Below the pieces are notes generated by a model. The model did not search any database. It had not been told where the DNA came from and worked only from the letters and a program-made list of their open reading frames with translations. Below, one piece after another: positions 33,901-42,785 of a stretch of 64,000 nt of DNA. The position numbers and the translations under genes are program-made. The stretch's first letter is position 1. The number at the start of each line of letters is the position of its first letter. The stretch comes from W0P28-013 sp051870755 (GTDB taxonomy: Bacteria > Bacteroidota > Bacteroidia > Bacteroidales > Paludibacteraceae), in assembly GCA_051870755.1 (NCBI GenBank), contig JBJECE010000009.1:1-64000 (forward strand). Direction: 5' to 3'.

Positions 33901-34758
33901 ATGGAAACTGCGACTACTATACAGGAAACATATAATATCTGGAGTTGGTTGTTGCCACTTATTAGTGGAGCTATAGGTGCTTTAATCGGTACTTATGGAG
34001 GTTCTTATTTCTTGCATTGGAAGCAAGAAAAGAAGATCAAGAATGTGCGTTCAATGGCCGTTAAAGCATTAGATATTTTCAAGGAATATGCTCAGCAAAA
34101 GAAGAGTTTTGCAGATTCGGCTAATGAATTTAATACAAAACTTAATGTTTCTGAGAAGAGAGCCGTTGTTGTAGCCTTACACAAACTTGGTGTTCCATTT
34201 GAAGTCCCAATCAGAAATACTTTTGATATTAAGAACATAGGATTTAAGGATATTGTTATAGATAAGGATGAAATTAGCGCAATGATTGTTCAAGTCGATA
34301 AAGGTAATTGCGATACACTATTCTTTACTGATGTAGAATCATACTTCACTACAAATTTTAGACTTAATGCTGTTAGGAATGTGGGCAAGAAATATGTTGA
34401 AGAAGTTCATGCAAAAAGTTGGGTGGAGAAAGAAAAACCTAATACAATTGTGAATCCTGTAGATTGGCATAAACAGTTTACGCCAGGAGAACTTCAGACA
34501 ATATTAGTATTGAGAACACAATTAGCAAATACGGACTACTTTTCTCAAAATGGACAGGCTGATTCGAATAAGATAAAGGATTTAATTAGGGAAATCGAGA
34601 TTGGCCTTTGGGATAATTATTTATTTTACGACTATGAGTCTTTTACAAATATTCAAGCGCAGCATAATTTAGCAAATGTTGTACAAAATATGATAATGAT
34701 GAATCAGCAACAGGTTAACACTGCTCTACAAAACACAGAAATAGCTGAAAATAAATAA
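33901..34758 (+). CDS. Membrane-anchored protein coupled to the restriction enzyme
   Basis: 285 residues. One or two hydrophobic N-terminal segments (about 14-38, WSWLLPLISGAIGALIGTYG) precede HWKQEKKIKNVRSMAVKAL. The rest is a soluble, mixed alpha/beta domain with no motif I recognise; it ends in a Gln/Asn-rich helix (MIMMNQQQVNTALQNTE). It starts 2 nt after the restriction-enzyme stop, so it is likely translated with it. It has the same AT-rich composition. Its N-terminal design resembles the membrane protein at 4873-5994, though the soluble parts do not obviously match. Function unknown. Confidence 0.6.
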   Translation: METATTIQETYNIWSWLLPLISGAIGALIGTYGGSYFLHWKQEKKIKNVRSMAVKALDIFKEYAQQKKSFADSANEFNTKLNVSEKRAVVVALHKLGVPFEVPIRNTFDIKNIGFKDIVIDKDEISAMIVQVDKGNCDTLFFTDVESYFTTNFRLNAVRNVGKKYVEEVHAKSWVEKEKPNTIVNPVDWHKQFTPGELQTILVLRTQLANTDYFSQNGQADSNKIKDLIREIEIGLWDNYLFYDYESFTNIQAQHNLANVVQNMIMMNQQQVNTALQNTEIAENK

Positions 34759-34858
34759 GTTCTTCACTTGCGGTTGCTTTGCAAAACTGCCATGTTTCCC
34801 GTATTTAGTGTAATGGATGTTACTACACTATTATTCCTATTTTAGTTATCCCATTTTG

Positions 34859-34866
34859 TATTTTTG
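34859..34866 (+). promoter_or_regulatory. -7 box of the amylase-patatin unit
   Basis: TATTTTTG, 24 nt before the amylase ATG, with no clear -33 element at the expected spacing. It lies in the 131-nt gap following the island. Confidence 0.35.
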
Positions 34867-34889
34867 TTTCCCATTAACATAATCTACAC

Positions 34890-36539
34890 ATGGACAAAAT
34901 AGTTATTTATCAGATTTTGACACGTTTGTTTGCCAACCATACGGGCGTGAATGTGCCAAACGGAACCCTTGCGCAAAACGGATGCGCCAAATTCAGCCAT
35001 TTCACGCCACGCATATTGGCCGAAATCAAAAAACTTGGGACGACGCACGTGTGGTACACCGGCGTCATCGAGCACGCCACACAAACCGACTATACACGCT
35101 ATGGCATCGGCAACGACCATGCCGGCATCGTCAAAGGCAAGGCCGGTTCGCCATACGCCGTGCGCGACTATTACGACGTTGATCCCGACTTGGCCGACAA
35201 ACCGGAAAAACGCATGCAGGAATTTGAAAAATTGGTGGCGCGCACGCATCAGGCCGGCCTGAAAATGATCATCGACTTTGTGCCGAACCATGTGGCGCGT
35301 CAATATCATTCGGATGTGAGACCCGAAACCGACTTCGGCCGCAACGACCGTACCGATTGGCACTTCTCGCCGCAAAACAATTTTTACTATTATCCGCACA
35401 CGCCGTTTGCACCGCAGTTCGATGTGCAGGGTTACTGCGAATGTCCGGCCAAAGCCACCGGCAACGACTGTTTTTCGCCGGCGCCGAGCCGCAACGATTG
35501 GTACGAAACGGCCAAACTGAACTACGGCGTCGATTACACCGGCGACCACGCAGGCCACTTCGACCCGCTGCCCGATACTTGGATCAAAATGCGCGATATT
35601 TTGCTGTTTTGGGCAGCCAAACAGGTCGATGGTTTCCGCTGCGATATGGCCGAAATGGTGCCTGTGGAGTTTTGGCAATGGGTCATCGGCGAAGTCAAAC
35701 GGCAATTTCCGCAAGTGGTGTTCGTGGCCGAAGTGTACAATCCGGCGCAATACCGCAGTTACATTCACACCGGCGGCTTCGACTATCTGTACGACAAAGT
35801 CGGCCTGTACGACACGTTGCGGAGCGTTACCTGCCACGGAGCGTCGGCGCATCAAATCACGCAGGCTTGGCAGCAAGTGTCCGATATTCAGGGAAATATG
35901 CTGAATTTTCTCGAAAATCACGACGAACAGCGCATTGCTTCCGATTTTTTTGCCGGCAATGCCGACAAAGGCCGTCCGGCGATGTTGGTGGCGGCGTGCA
36001 TGAACACCAATCCGGTGATGATCTATTTCGGACAAGAGGTGGGCGAGCGCGGCATGGATGCCGAAGGTCTCAGCGGGCGCGACGGGCGCACAACTATTTT
36101 TGATTATTGGAGTGTCGATGCTGTTAATCGGCTGTACGATAAAGCGTTGAACGAAAAACGGCTCACCGACAACGAGCGCGCTCTGCTGCATTTTTATCGC
36201 ACACTGCTGACGTTGTGCCACACCGAATCGGCGTTGCGCGACGGACGTTTCTTCGATTTGATGTATGCCAACGGACATCTGCAACGGCAATATGCGTTTG
36301 TGCGCGCCCATGGCAGCGAAGTGTTGCTGTGTCTGGCCAATTTTTCGGACGAGCAGGCCTGCGTGTCGGTGTTTGTGCCGCAGCACGCATTCGATTATTT
36401 ACAATTAAGTGTCGGTGGCACTTGTGTGGCACGCGATTTGCTTGTACATACGCAGGAAACCATCCGTTTTGCCCCCGACGAGTCGGTCGTTACGACGGTG
36501 GCTCCATGGAATTGTAAGATACTGAAAATCAGCTTGTAA
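34890..36539 (+). CDS. Alpha-amylase family (GH13) glycoside hydrolase
   Basis: 549 residues without a clear signal peptide, so cytoplasmic. The (beta/alpha)8 GH13 motifs are present: DFVPNHV (129-135), VDGFRCDMAEMV with the nucleophile Asp near residue 251, VVFVAEVYN with the acid/base Glu near 281, and FLENHDEQR near 340. A C-terminal beta domain follows (FVPQHAFDYLQLSVGG). It hydrolyses or rearranges alpha-1,4-glucans such as glycogen. Its stop shares one base with the patatin start (TAATG), so they are coupled. A TATTTTTG box lies at 34859-34866. Composition is back to the core level. Confidence 0.9.
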   Translation: MDKIVIYQILTRLFANHTGVNVPNGTLAQNGCAKFSHFTPRILAEIKKLGTTHVWYTGVIEHATQTDYTRYGIGNDHAGIVKGKAGSPYAVRDYYDVDPDLADKPEKRMQEFEKLVARTHQAGLKMIIDFVPNHVARQYHSDVRPETDFGRNDRTDWHFSPQNNFYYYPHTPFAPQFDVQGYCECPAKATGNDCFSPAPSRNDWYETAKLNYGVDYTGDHAGHFDPLPDTWIKMRDILLFWAAKQVDGFRCDMAEMVPVEFWQWVIGEVKRQFPQVVFVAEVYNPAQYRSYIHTGGFDYLYDKVGLYDTLRSVTCHGASAHQITQAWQQVSDIQGNMLNFLENHDEQRIASDFFAGNADKGRPAMLVAACMNTNPVMIYFGQEVGERGMDAEGLSGRDGRTTIFDYWSVDAVNRLYDKALNEKRLTDNERALLHFYRTLLTLCHTESALRDGRFFDLMYANGHLQRQYAFVRAHGSEVLLCLANFSDEQACVSVFVPQHAFDYLQLSVGGTCVARDLLVHTQETIRFAPDESVVTTVAPWNCKILKISL

Positions 36540-37378
36540 TGATTCGGAGGAATTGCTTTATAGTCATTTTTTTGATGATGATGTCGCAAGTAGCATTTAC
36601 ACAACAAAAAGTAGGTTTGGTGTTGAGCGGTGGCGGTGCGCTCGGGTTTGCACACATCGGTGCGCTCCAAGCCCTTGAAGAGGTAGGCATACAGCCATCG
36701 ATAGTGGCCGGCACCAGCATGGGCGCATTGGTCGGTGTGCTTTGTGCCGATGGCAAATCGGCTGCCGAAATCATGCAGATAGTGCAGGACGAAAAACTCT
36801 ATCGCAACAGCCGATTGCTGAAACTCAATCTGTCGAAAGAGCCGGGCATTTACAACCTCGATGCCATCAGGCAGTTGTTGCAGCGACTCATTCCGTCGAA
36901 CTCGTTCGACAGCCTGCCGCGGCCATTTGTGGCATGCGTGATGAACCTCACCGAGGCGGTGCCCGAATATGTGAGTAGCGGCAATCAACTATCGGAGTAT
37001 GTGATAGCGTCGGCATCGATACCGACCATTTTCGAAGCGCAAACCATCAACGGGGTGCAATATACCGATGGCGGCATGCTCAACAATTTTCCGGCACAGC
37101 CCATTCGCGATAAATGCGATTTTTTGATTGGCATCGATGTGTTGCCCCTGACACACAAAAAGGCCGAACGATCCTACGAATCGATGCTGTACGGATTGCG
37201 TGCCGTGCAACATGTCAATTCGTTGCCGGGGCATGCTTTGTGCGATTTGCTGATTGAGATACACGCCATCGACACCTATAGTGAATTTGACTTCAAAGAC
37301 TACAAAGCCATCTACCAAATAGGCTACGACACCACCAAAAAACTATTGCAGGAAAAGGGTTTTACAACAACCAAGTAG
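36539..37378 (+). CDS. Patatin-like phospholipase
   Basis: 279 residues with an N-terminal signal peptide (FIVIFLMMMSQVAFTQ). The patatin motifs are complete: glycine-rich oxyanion loop VLSGGGALGFAHIGAL, nucleophile Ser in AGTSMGALVG, and the catalytic Asp in YTDGGML. It acts as a lipid acyl hydrolase, probably in the periplasm or outer membrane. It is shorter than the barrel-bearing PlpD type, with no C-terminal barrel here. It is transcribed with the amylase gene; the functional link is unclear. Confidence 0.9.
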   Translation: MIRRNCFIVIFLMMMSQVAFTQQKVGLVLSGGGALGFAHIGALQALEEVGIQPSIVAGTSMGALVGVLCADGKSAAEIMQIVQDEKLYRNSRLLKLNLSKEPGIYNLDAIRQLLQRLIPSNSFDSLPRPFVACVMNLTEAVPEYVSSGNQLSEYVIASASIPTIFEAQTINGVQYTDGGMLNNFPAQPIRDKCDFLIGIDVLPLTHKKAERSYESMLYGLRAVQHVNSLPGHALCDLLIEIHAIDTYSEFDFKDYKAIYQIGYDTTKKLLQEKGFTTTK

Positions 37379-37401
37379 CACGCTTGCATGTTTTATAAAA
37401 A

Positions 37402-37430
37402 TAGGGGCGAAATTTTTCGCCCCTTATTTT
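37402..37430. terminator. Hairpin terminator between convergent genes
   Basis: GGGGCGAAA pairs with TTTCGCCCC around a short loop, with T-rich sequence on both sides. It can end the patatin transcript (plus) and the sorting-domain protein (minus). A near-identical hairpin occurs at 4118-4139. Confidence 0.7.
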
Positions 37431-37431
37431 G

Positions 37432-38136
37432 TCATTGCACCTTTTTGAACCATACGCTATTTCTGCCATATTTATTTTGCAGGGTTAAGATGTATAGCCC
37501 TTGTTGCAGTGTGCCTACATCAACGCTCTCGTGTGGTGTTTGTGCTTCGAAACGATGTAACATTTGTCCCGATACGCTGTAAATGTAGCCGTGTGATGGT
37601 TCAAAACTATTGTTCCAAACAATCTCCAAACTATTTTGTACAACATTTGATGCCAATTCAAATGGTACTGACGAGGTGTATGTTTCATGGAGTTGTGTGT
37701 CGTGTGTTTTGGCGTACCGAAAAATGGCTTCATTTCTATAATGTTGAATCGGGAAGCAATCAAAGTCCGATGTAACGATGTCCGATATGGTTATTATGCA
37801 ATAAATGCCGTCGTCCCACTTGCTGCAATCGATTCTTAATGTATCGTTGGCCTGATTGTATGTGCCAAGGTTGACAAGTGTGTCAATATCGACAAAAAAT
37901 GGCGCAGATGGTTCGCTGCGACGAACAATCACAGAATCGTATGTAACTGTGGTTGCCTCGATGGTGCCATACGTCGGGCGCAGTTGTCCTTGTGCTACAT
38001 ACGGCAGCATATAACAAATACTTGAATCCGTGATGGGATCATATTCTACAAATTGTGTAACGCTGCAGCGTGCAGTTGCGGTGTAAACAGACAGCAAAAG
38101 CCCTGCAAAAATAGCGGCAAATCTAAAATTTTTCAT
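37432..38136 (-). CDS. Exported protein with sorting-domain-like C-terminus
   Basis: 234 residues. Signal peptide FAAIFAGLLLSVYTATA; a beta-rich middle (residues ~30-155) with no known domain; and a C-terminal segment of about 75 residues starting SLEIVWNNSFEPSHGYIY, then QGLYILTLQNKYGRNSVWF, resembling the beta-sandwich of Type IX secretion sorting domains. It is therefore probably secreted or surface-attached. It lies 2 nt downstream of the 630-residue exported protein on the same strand. AT-rich. No catalytic motif. Confidence 0.55.
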   Translation of the reverse strand: MKNFRFAAIFAGLLLSVYTATARCSVTQFVEYDPITDSSICYMLPYVAQGQLRPTYGTIEATTVTYDSVIVRRSEPSAPFFVDIDTLVNLGTYNQANDTLRIDCSKWDDGIYCIITISDIVTSDFDCFPIQHYRNEAIFRYAKTHDTQLHETYTSSVPFELASNVVQNSLEIVWNNSFEPSHGYIYSVSGQMLHRFEAQTPHESVDVGTLQQGLYILTLQNKYGRNSVWFKKVQ

Positions 38137-38138
38137 AA

Positions 38139-40031
38139 TTATTTTTTCATAAATTGTTTGGAAAATGTGCGACCATCGTCAAGTGTTACATTAAGTATAT
38201 AAAGGGTGCCGGGGGTGAGGTCGGCAATACTTATTTTCTCGTTTTGTGCAGCATTGCAGGTTTTTACTACAAATCCGTTCATATCTGTAATTGTTACAGA
38301 AGTAATAGTTAATTCGGTAGCATATTCGCCATGTTCGGTAAAATAGTATGAAATATCATTGATTGATGCCTCGATATGTAGAGTAAGCGGGTAACTGGTG
38401 TGTCCCACAAGTTGATGGACTTCGGTGCTTTTTCCCTCGTTATTTAATCCTGCGATTGCAATGGCGTACATTTTCGAGGCGGATAAGTTGTCGATGGTGT
38501 AATGTAATATGTCGGCTGTTACCGTATCGCTTTGTGTCGGGTCGGGTTGTATTGGTGTAACGGTTACAATATACTTGTCGCTGCCGCCGGCAAAGGCGTC
38601 AATGTCAATTTTCAGAATAGAGTCTGTGATAGTTTCCCGAATATTGCAAATAGGTTTGTTGGGCTTGTAAGGAATTTCGATAGGTAGTACGCTTACGTTG
38701 CGCCATTTTTGATTGCCCGCCAATGTTTCTTCTTCTGCTTTTACAATTCCCATGATATGGTTATTTGTGGGATTCCGTTCCCAATTATTGTCCGGCAACG
38801 CATTAAAGGATACTTGCAGCGTGTTGGAGTTGCCGGCATTGAGTGTGTAAGTGCTATCGGTGGCAAATAGGTTGCAGGTCATGGCATTTATAGCACCGCT
38901 GCCGTCGGTTGCGTTGTAAGTGTAGGTGGTGTTGGCGCGCAATAGGGTGCTACCATTTATGCTGCAAGGATTGAGATTCTCGTTGGCCGGCGCTGCATCG
39001 TACATCCAACCCAATCCATTCAAGACTTTTTTTGTCTGCGGCGTAATGGATCGAACGACAGTACCCTGATATAATAAGGGTTCCAATAATTCTATGTCGG
39101 AGGTTGTTTCTTTTAATGTTTCATTATAGTGTATGGTGTTCAGTGTCGATGCCGATGGTTTGCAATCGGGGCAGTCGAGCAAATCGTTGTGGAGTTCTAT
39201 CATATTTGGTCCGTAGATATGAGCACTTAAAAAGTTTCGCAGTTGGCTCTCGTTCCATACACATTCTGTAATTGGGTATGTAAAACTGCGTAAATTGGCA
39301 TCAAATACCGTAAAATACTTGTTCCCGTTGTCATCTTTGCCAATGGTTATATTGCCATCGGCATGCACTTGCAAGGAACTTTGGAAACCGCAGCCGGTAA
39401 CTAATCCGTACAAAATAATGGTAACCATATCGTATTGATCCTCGGCTATGTTTTCGGGATTTTGTCCATAGTAATAGTTTTTGTCGGGGTTGAGAGAAAT
39501 GGTCATACATGGTTCATTGCCGCTAAAATTGCTCTGCTGTCCCAAACTGTATAGCGCAAGAGGATATAGGCAGTGCGTAAATGCGGGATTACCGCCGATG
39601 TGTGGGTAGTATTGATGATAATCGGGGATTTCTGTCGTATAGTTTGTGTGAACGATACACAATTCATCACTATCGTGAAAATCTGTCGGATCGCCAAACT
39701 CCACTACGGCTGTAATGGGGTCGGGTAGGACAATTTGCATGGCTTCCATTTCGGCTGCAAAAATATCTTCGGCCATTTTGGCTGCCCATTCCAATTGTGC
39801 CGATGGAGAATTGTTGCAGATGACGGCACTTTTGCGGGTTATGTTTTGTGGTACTTGGCTGCTAACGACAATGTTGTGGCTGTGGCTTGTTCCATAGAGT
39901 GTTGTCGATAGTGTTACCGGACTATTAGCCGCATTGACATTGGTGGTTTGGGTTACGTAAAGCCCCGAATCCTCGCTTGTGGCGGTGATGGTTGTGCACA
40001 TTAGCACACTGAAAATTAGCAACTTTTTCAT
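38139..40031 (-). CDS. Exported protein, possible inactive metallopeptidase
   Basis: About 630 residues from ATG 40031. Signal peptide LLIFSVLMCTTITATS. The first 300 residues have the layout of Bacteroidota secreted zincin-like proteins (SPSAQLEWAAKMAEDIFAAE, then DPITAVVEFGDPTDF). At the place where these have HExxHxxGF, this one reads LYGLVTGCGF, so the zinc ligands are missing. Further on are Fn3-like beta regions (YIVTVTPIQPDPTQ, MYAIAIAGLNNEGKS) and a C-terminal sorting-like end (GTLYILNVTLDDGRTFSKQF). A pseudo-enzyme is inference. It is co-oriented with the gene at 37432. AT-rich. Confidence 0.5.
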   Translation of the reverse strand: MKKLLIFSVLMCTTITATSEDSGLYVTQTTNVNAANSPVTLSTTLYGTSHSHNIVVSSQVPQNITRKSAVICNNSPSAQLEWAAKMAEDIFAAEMEAMQIVLPDPITAVVEFGDPTDFHDSDELCIVHTNYTTEIPDYHQYYPHIGGNPAFTHCLYPLALYSLGQQSNFSGNEPCMTISLNPDKNYYYGQNPENIAEDQYDMVTIILYGLVTGCGFQSSLQVHADGNITIGKDDNGNKYFTVFDANLRSFTYPITECVWNESQLRNFLSAHIYGPNMIELHNDLLDCPDCKPSASTLNTIHYNETLKETTSDIELLEPLLYQGTVVRSITPQTKKVLNGLGWMYDAAPANENLNPCSINGSTLLRANTTYTYNATDGSGAINAMTCNLFATDSTYTLNAGNSNTLQVSFNALPDNNWERNPTNNHIMGIVKAEEETLAGNQKWRNVSVLPIEIPYKPNKPICNIRETITDSILKIDIDAFAGGSDKYIVTVTPIQPDPTQSDTVTADILHYTIDNLSASKMYAIAIAGLNNEGKSTEVHQLVGHTSYPLTLHIEASINDISYYFTEHGEYATELTITSVTITDMNGFVVKTCNAAQNEKISIADLTPGTLYILNVTLDDGRTFSKQFMKK

Positions 40032-40089
40032 ACAATAGTTTTTTTTAATATAACGCATCGAATGTGGCGATATTGTTCGCTATGCAAAA

Positions 40090-40118
40090 AAATAACGCAG
40101 GCTCAAGCCTGCGTTATT
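40090..40118 (-). terminator. Intrinsic terminator of pgk
   Basis: AATAACGCAGGCT pairs with AGCCTGCGTTATT with a short loop. On the minus strand it is followed by a run of T. It lies 26 nt past the pgk stop. Confidence 0.88.
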
Positions 40119-40143
40119 GCTGTTACTCGGTTTGTGAGTGTGC

Positions 40144-41418
40144 TTATTCGCCTTTGATGGCAGCCACGCCTGGCAGCACTTTGCCTTCGATGGCTTCGAG
40201 CAGTGCGCCGCCGCCGGTCGAAATGTACGACACTTGGTCGGCCAAGCCGAACTTATTGACGCAGGCTACCGAGTCGCCGCCGCCGATGAGCGAGAATGCG
40301 CCCTCTTTGGTTGCTTGAGCGATGGCTTCGCCAATGGCGCGCGAACCGTCGCAGAAGTCGTCGCACTCGAACACGCCGGCAGGGCCGTTCCACAGAATTG
40401 TTTTAGCACCTTTGATGGCTTCGGCGAAGGCTTTGCGGCTTTCGGGGCCGGCATCTACGCCTTCCAAACCGGCCGGTACGGCATTGGCCGGGCAGTTAAT
40501 TATTTGCGAACCGGGTTTCACTGTCATGGTGCCGAAGTCGAGGCCGTCGGTGGCTACGCAGTCGCTACCGAGAACCAACTGTACGCCGTTTTTCTTGGCC
40601 AATTCTTCTACGCCGAGTGCTATGTCGAGTTTGTCCATTTCGACAATTGACGTGCCTATTTCGCCGCCGTGTGCTTTGGCGAAGGTGTAGGTCATGCCGC
40701 CGCAGAGTATGAGTTTGTCCACTTTGCCGAGCAGATTTTCGATGATGCCGATTTTGGTCGATACTTTCGAGCCGCCCATGATGGCTACAAACGGACGTTT
40801 GATGTTGCTCAGAATGTTATCGACGGCCTGTACCTCTTTTTCCATCAGGTAGCCGAGCATTTTGTTGTCGGCGTCGAAGTAGTCGGCTATGACGGCTGTC
40901 GAAGCGTGTTTGCGGTGTGCCGTTCCGAAAGCGTCGTTCACATAGCAGTCGGCGTAACCGGCCAATGTTTTGGCAAACTCTTTTTGTTTGGCTTTCATCT
41001 CTTTTTTTGCGGCTTCGTAGGCGGGGTCGTCTTTTTCGATGCCGACGGGTTTGCCCTCTTCTTCGGCGTAGAAACGGAGGTTCTCGAGCATCAGTACTTC
41101 GCCCGGTTTCAGTGCGGCAGCAGCCTCGGCGGCTTTGGCGCAGTCGGGTGCGAATTGCACTTTGACGCCGAGTTTTTCGCTCACCGGTTCAACGATTTGG
41201 CTCAACGAGTATTTGGCGGCTGGTTTGCCTTTGGGTTTGCCCATGTGGCTCATGATGATGACGGCACCGCCGTCGGCCAGAATTTTTTTCAGTGTGGGCA
41301 GTGCGCCGCGAATGCGGGTATCGTCGGTGATTTTACCGTTTTCGTCCAGCGGCACGTTGAAGTCCACGCGAACAATTGCCTTTTTGCCGGCAAAGTTGAA
41401 TTTTTCGATTGTTTGCAT
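40144..41418 (-). CDS. pgk: Phosphoglycerate kinase
   Basis: 424 residues. It converts 1,3-bisphosphoglycerate and ADP to 3-phosphoglycerate and ATP in glycolysis. Motifs: VRVDFNVPLDENGKITDDTR at the N-terminus, VIIMSHMGKPKG, ENLRFYAEEEGK, the hinge region GGSKVSTKIGIIENLL, WNGPAGVFECD, and the C-terminal ATP site GGGDSVACVNKFGL followed by STGGGALLE. Normal length. It is transcribed alone, ending at a strong terminator (40090-40118). Confidence 0.97.
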   Translation of the reverse strand: MQTIEKFNFAGKKAIVRVDFNVPLDENGKITDDTRIRGALPTLKKILADGGAVIIMSHMGKPKGKPAAKYSLSQIVEPVSEKLGVKVQFAPDCAKAAEAAAALKPGEVLMLENLRFYAEEEGKPVGIEKDDPAYEAAKKEMKAKQKEFAKTLAGYADCYVNDAFGTAHRKHASTAVIADYFDADNKMLGYLMEKEVQAVDNILSNIKRPFVAIMGGSKVSTKIGIIENLLGKVDKLILCGGMTYTFAKAHGGEIGTSIVEMDKLDIALGVEELAKKNGVQLVLGSDCVATDGLDFGTMTVKPGSQIINCPANAVPAGLEGVDAGPESRKAFAEAIKGAKTILWNGPAGVFECDDFCDGSRAIGEAIAQATKEGAFSLIGGGDSVACVNKFGLADQVSYISTGGGALLEAIEGKVLPGVAAIKGE

Positions 41419-41457
41419 AAGATTTTTTGTATTAAAAGGTTTATAAATGACGTTTTT

Positions 41458-42300
41458 TTAGTGTATAATCTGCCCGATAGGCGTCAGCACGATGTTTGTG
41501 GCGTGCAACTCCTTCAGTTTTTCGACGATGTCCCAAAAACGTATTTCGTCCATCACGGTTTGCAGCATGCTGGTGTTGTCGTCGATGGGCAGCACGAGCG
41601 GCTGTTGCAGGCTGGGCAGCAGTTCGAGTATGTCGTCGCAGTAGTCGTTTTGTATGTGCATCGAAACCAATTTTTTCGATTGTGCGTCGTGTGTGGCGTC
41701 GAAACGGAACAGCAACTCATCAACAAAGGTTTTGCTCAACGGCGACAAGTGTTTGTTCGCCGCCAGCACAAGTTTGCTGTCTGCAACGTGGCTGAACAGG
41801 CGTAAACCGCTGTTTGTCAGCACTTCGTTGGGTGTGAGGCATGTGAAATACAGGTCGGCCAAGCCGGTTTGCACCAATGCCTGCCCCGATGTTGTGGCAA
41901 AAATTTTGGCGCGCAGGCCGTTATTTTTCAGATGTTTGGCCAGAATGTTCGGCAATGCTGTGGCTATGGTGCCGCCGTTCAGATTGTCGGGCATTTTTTT
42001 GTTGTCGAGTGCTGCCACGATGGCCAATTTGCGTGCGCCGAGGTTCAGTTCGCGCAAAATGTCGATGTCGGCTTGGGTTTCGTCAATCAGGTGTTGCCCC
42101 ACGACTGCCAAATCGACCAATCCGCCGGCGGTGAGTGCCGGTATGTCGTTTTCGGGAACGAACAAAAATTCGGCGGGGAAGTTGGCCGATTGGTTGCGTG
42201 TGCCGGTGTGTGTGGACAGCAGGCGTATGCCCATGCGTTCGAGCAGGCACAGGCTCGCGGTTTTTTGGCTTTCGTCCGACGAAATGGCTATGCGTATCAT
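41458..42300 (-). CDS. hisG: ATP phosphoribosyltransferase (HisG)
   Basis: 280 residues, the long form with a C-terminal regulatory-like domain (about 205-280). It catalyses the first step of histidine synthesis, joining ATP and PRPP. Motifs: IRIAISSDE at the N-terminus, NDIPALTAGGLVDLAVVGQH with the family D-L-G-I-V-G pattern, LGARKLAIVAAL, and the PRPP-like loop IFATTSGQALVQTGLADL. It is isolated from other his genes here, and its upstream neighbour is a small lipoprotein. The sequence is a little diverged in the TSG/GxA loop, but the overall family fit is good. Confidence 0.85.
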   Translation of the reverse strand: MIRIAISSDESQKTASLCLLERMGIRLLSTHTGTRNQSANFPAEFLFVPENDIPALTAGGLVDLAVVGQHLIDETQADIDILRELNLGARKLAIVAALDNKKMPDNLNGGTIATALPNILAKHLKNNGLRAKIFATTSGQALVQTGLADLYFTCLTPNEVLTNSGLRLFSHVADSKLVLAANKHLSPLSKTFVDELLFRFDATHDAQSKKLVSMHIQNDYCDDILELLPSLQQPLVLPIDDNTSMLQTVMDEIRFWDIVEKLKELHATNIVLTPIGQIIH

Positions 42301-42368
42301 CGTTTTTTTCGGTTTTAATGAGAGGGTTGTTTATTTGCTTGCAAAAATACGTTTTTTTTCAGAAACAA

Positions 42369-42400
42369 AAAAGGCCTATTTCGTAAAAAATAGACCTTAT
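42369..42400 (-). terminator. Terminator after the small lipoprotein
   Basis: On the minus strand AAGGTCTATTT pairs with AAATAGGCCTT and runs into a T-rich tail. It lies 20 nt beyond the stop at 42420. Confidence 0.8.
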
Positions 42401-42419
42401 TTGCGTTGTAGAATAAAAA

Positions 42420-42620
42420 TTATTCAGCAACAACTTCAGCCGGAGCTTCTTCAGCAGCAACTTCTTCAACTACAACAGAGTCGGCAGGAGCAGCAACTTC
42501 TTCAACTACAACTTCTTCAACTGCAGGAGCAGCTTCTTCTTCGGCAGCAGCTTCTTTAGCACCGCAAGATGCGAAAGCAACAGCAACAGCGGCAGCCATG
42601 AAAAGAACTAATTTTTTCAT
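42420..42620 (-). CDS. Small Ala/Glu/Val-rich lipoprotein
   Basis: 66 residues. Signal peptide LVLFMAAAVAVAFASC with a clear lipobox cysteine (Cys19), then 47 residues made almost entirely of Glu, Ala, Val and Pro in repeats (EEVVVEEVAA and EEVAAEEAPAE). Low-complexity, acidic and probably extended, it may decorate or space the outer membrane. Comparable small acidic lipoproteins are common in Bacteroidota, with no known function. It has a -7-like TACCTTTG at 42679-42672 and a terminator at 42369-42400, so it is transcribed alone. Confidence 0.75.
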   Translation of the reverse strand: MKKLVLFMAAAVAVAFASCGAKEAAAEEEAAPAVEEVVVEEVAAPADSVVVEEVAAEEAPAEVVAE

Positions 42621-42671
42621 CTTTAAAGAGATTTAATTTGGTTAAACAAAAATTTTTGTAAAATTCAAGTG

Positions 42672-42679
42672 CAAAGGTA
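42672..42679 (-). promoter_or_regulatory. -7 promoter box of the small lipoprotein
   Basis: TACCTTTG on the minus strand, 52 nt before the ATG at 42620. No exact TTTG at -33. Confidence 0.45.
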
Positions 42680-42785
42680 AACATTTATTTTATAATTGTA
42701 GCACTTTTATCCGATTATTTTTCAAATTTTATTTCATTGATAATCAACGACTTGTATTTTTTAACATTATAAATTGTTCAAAAAG

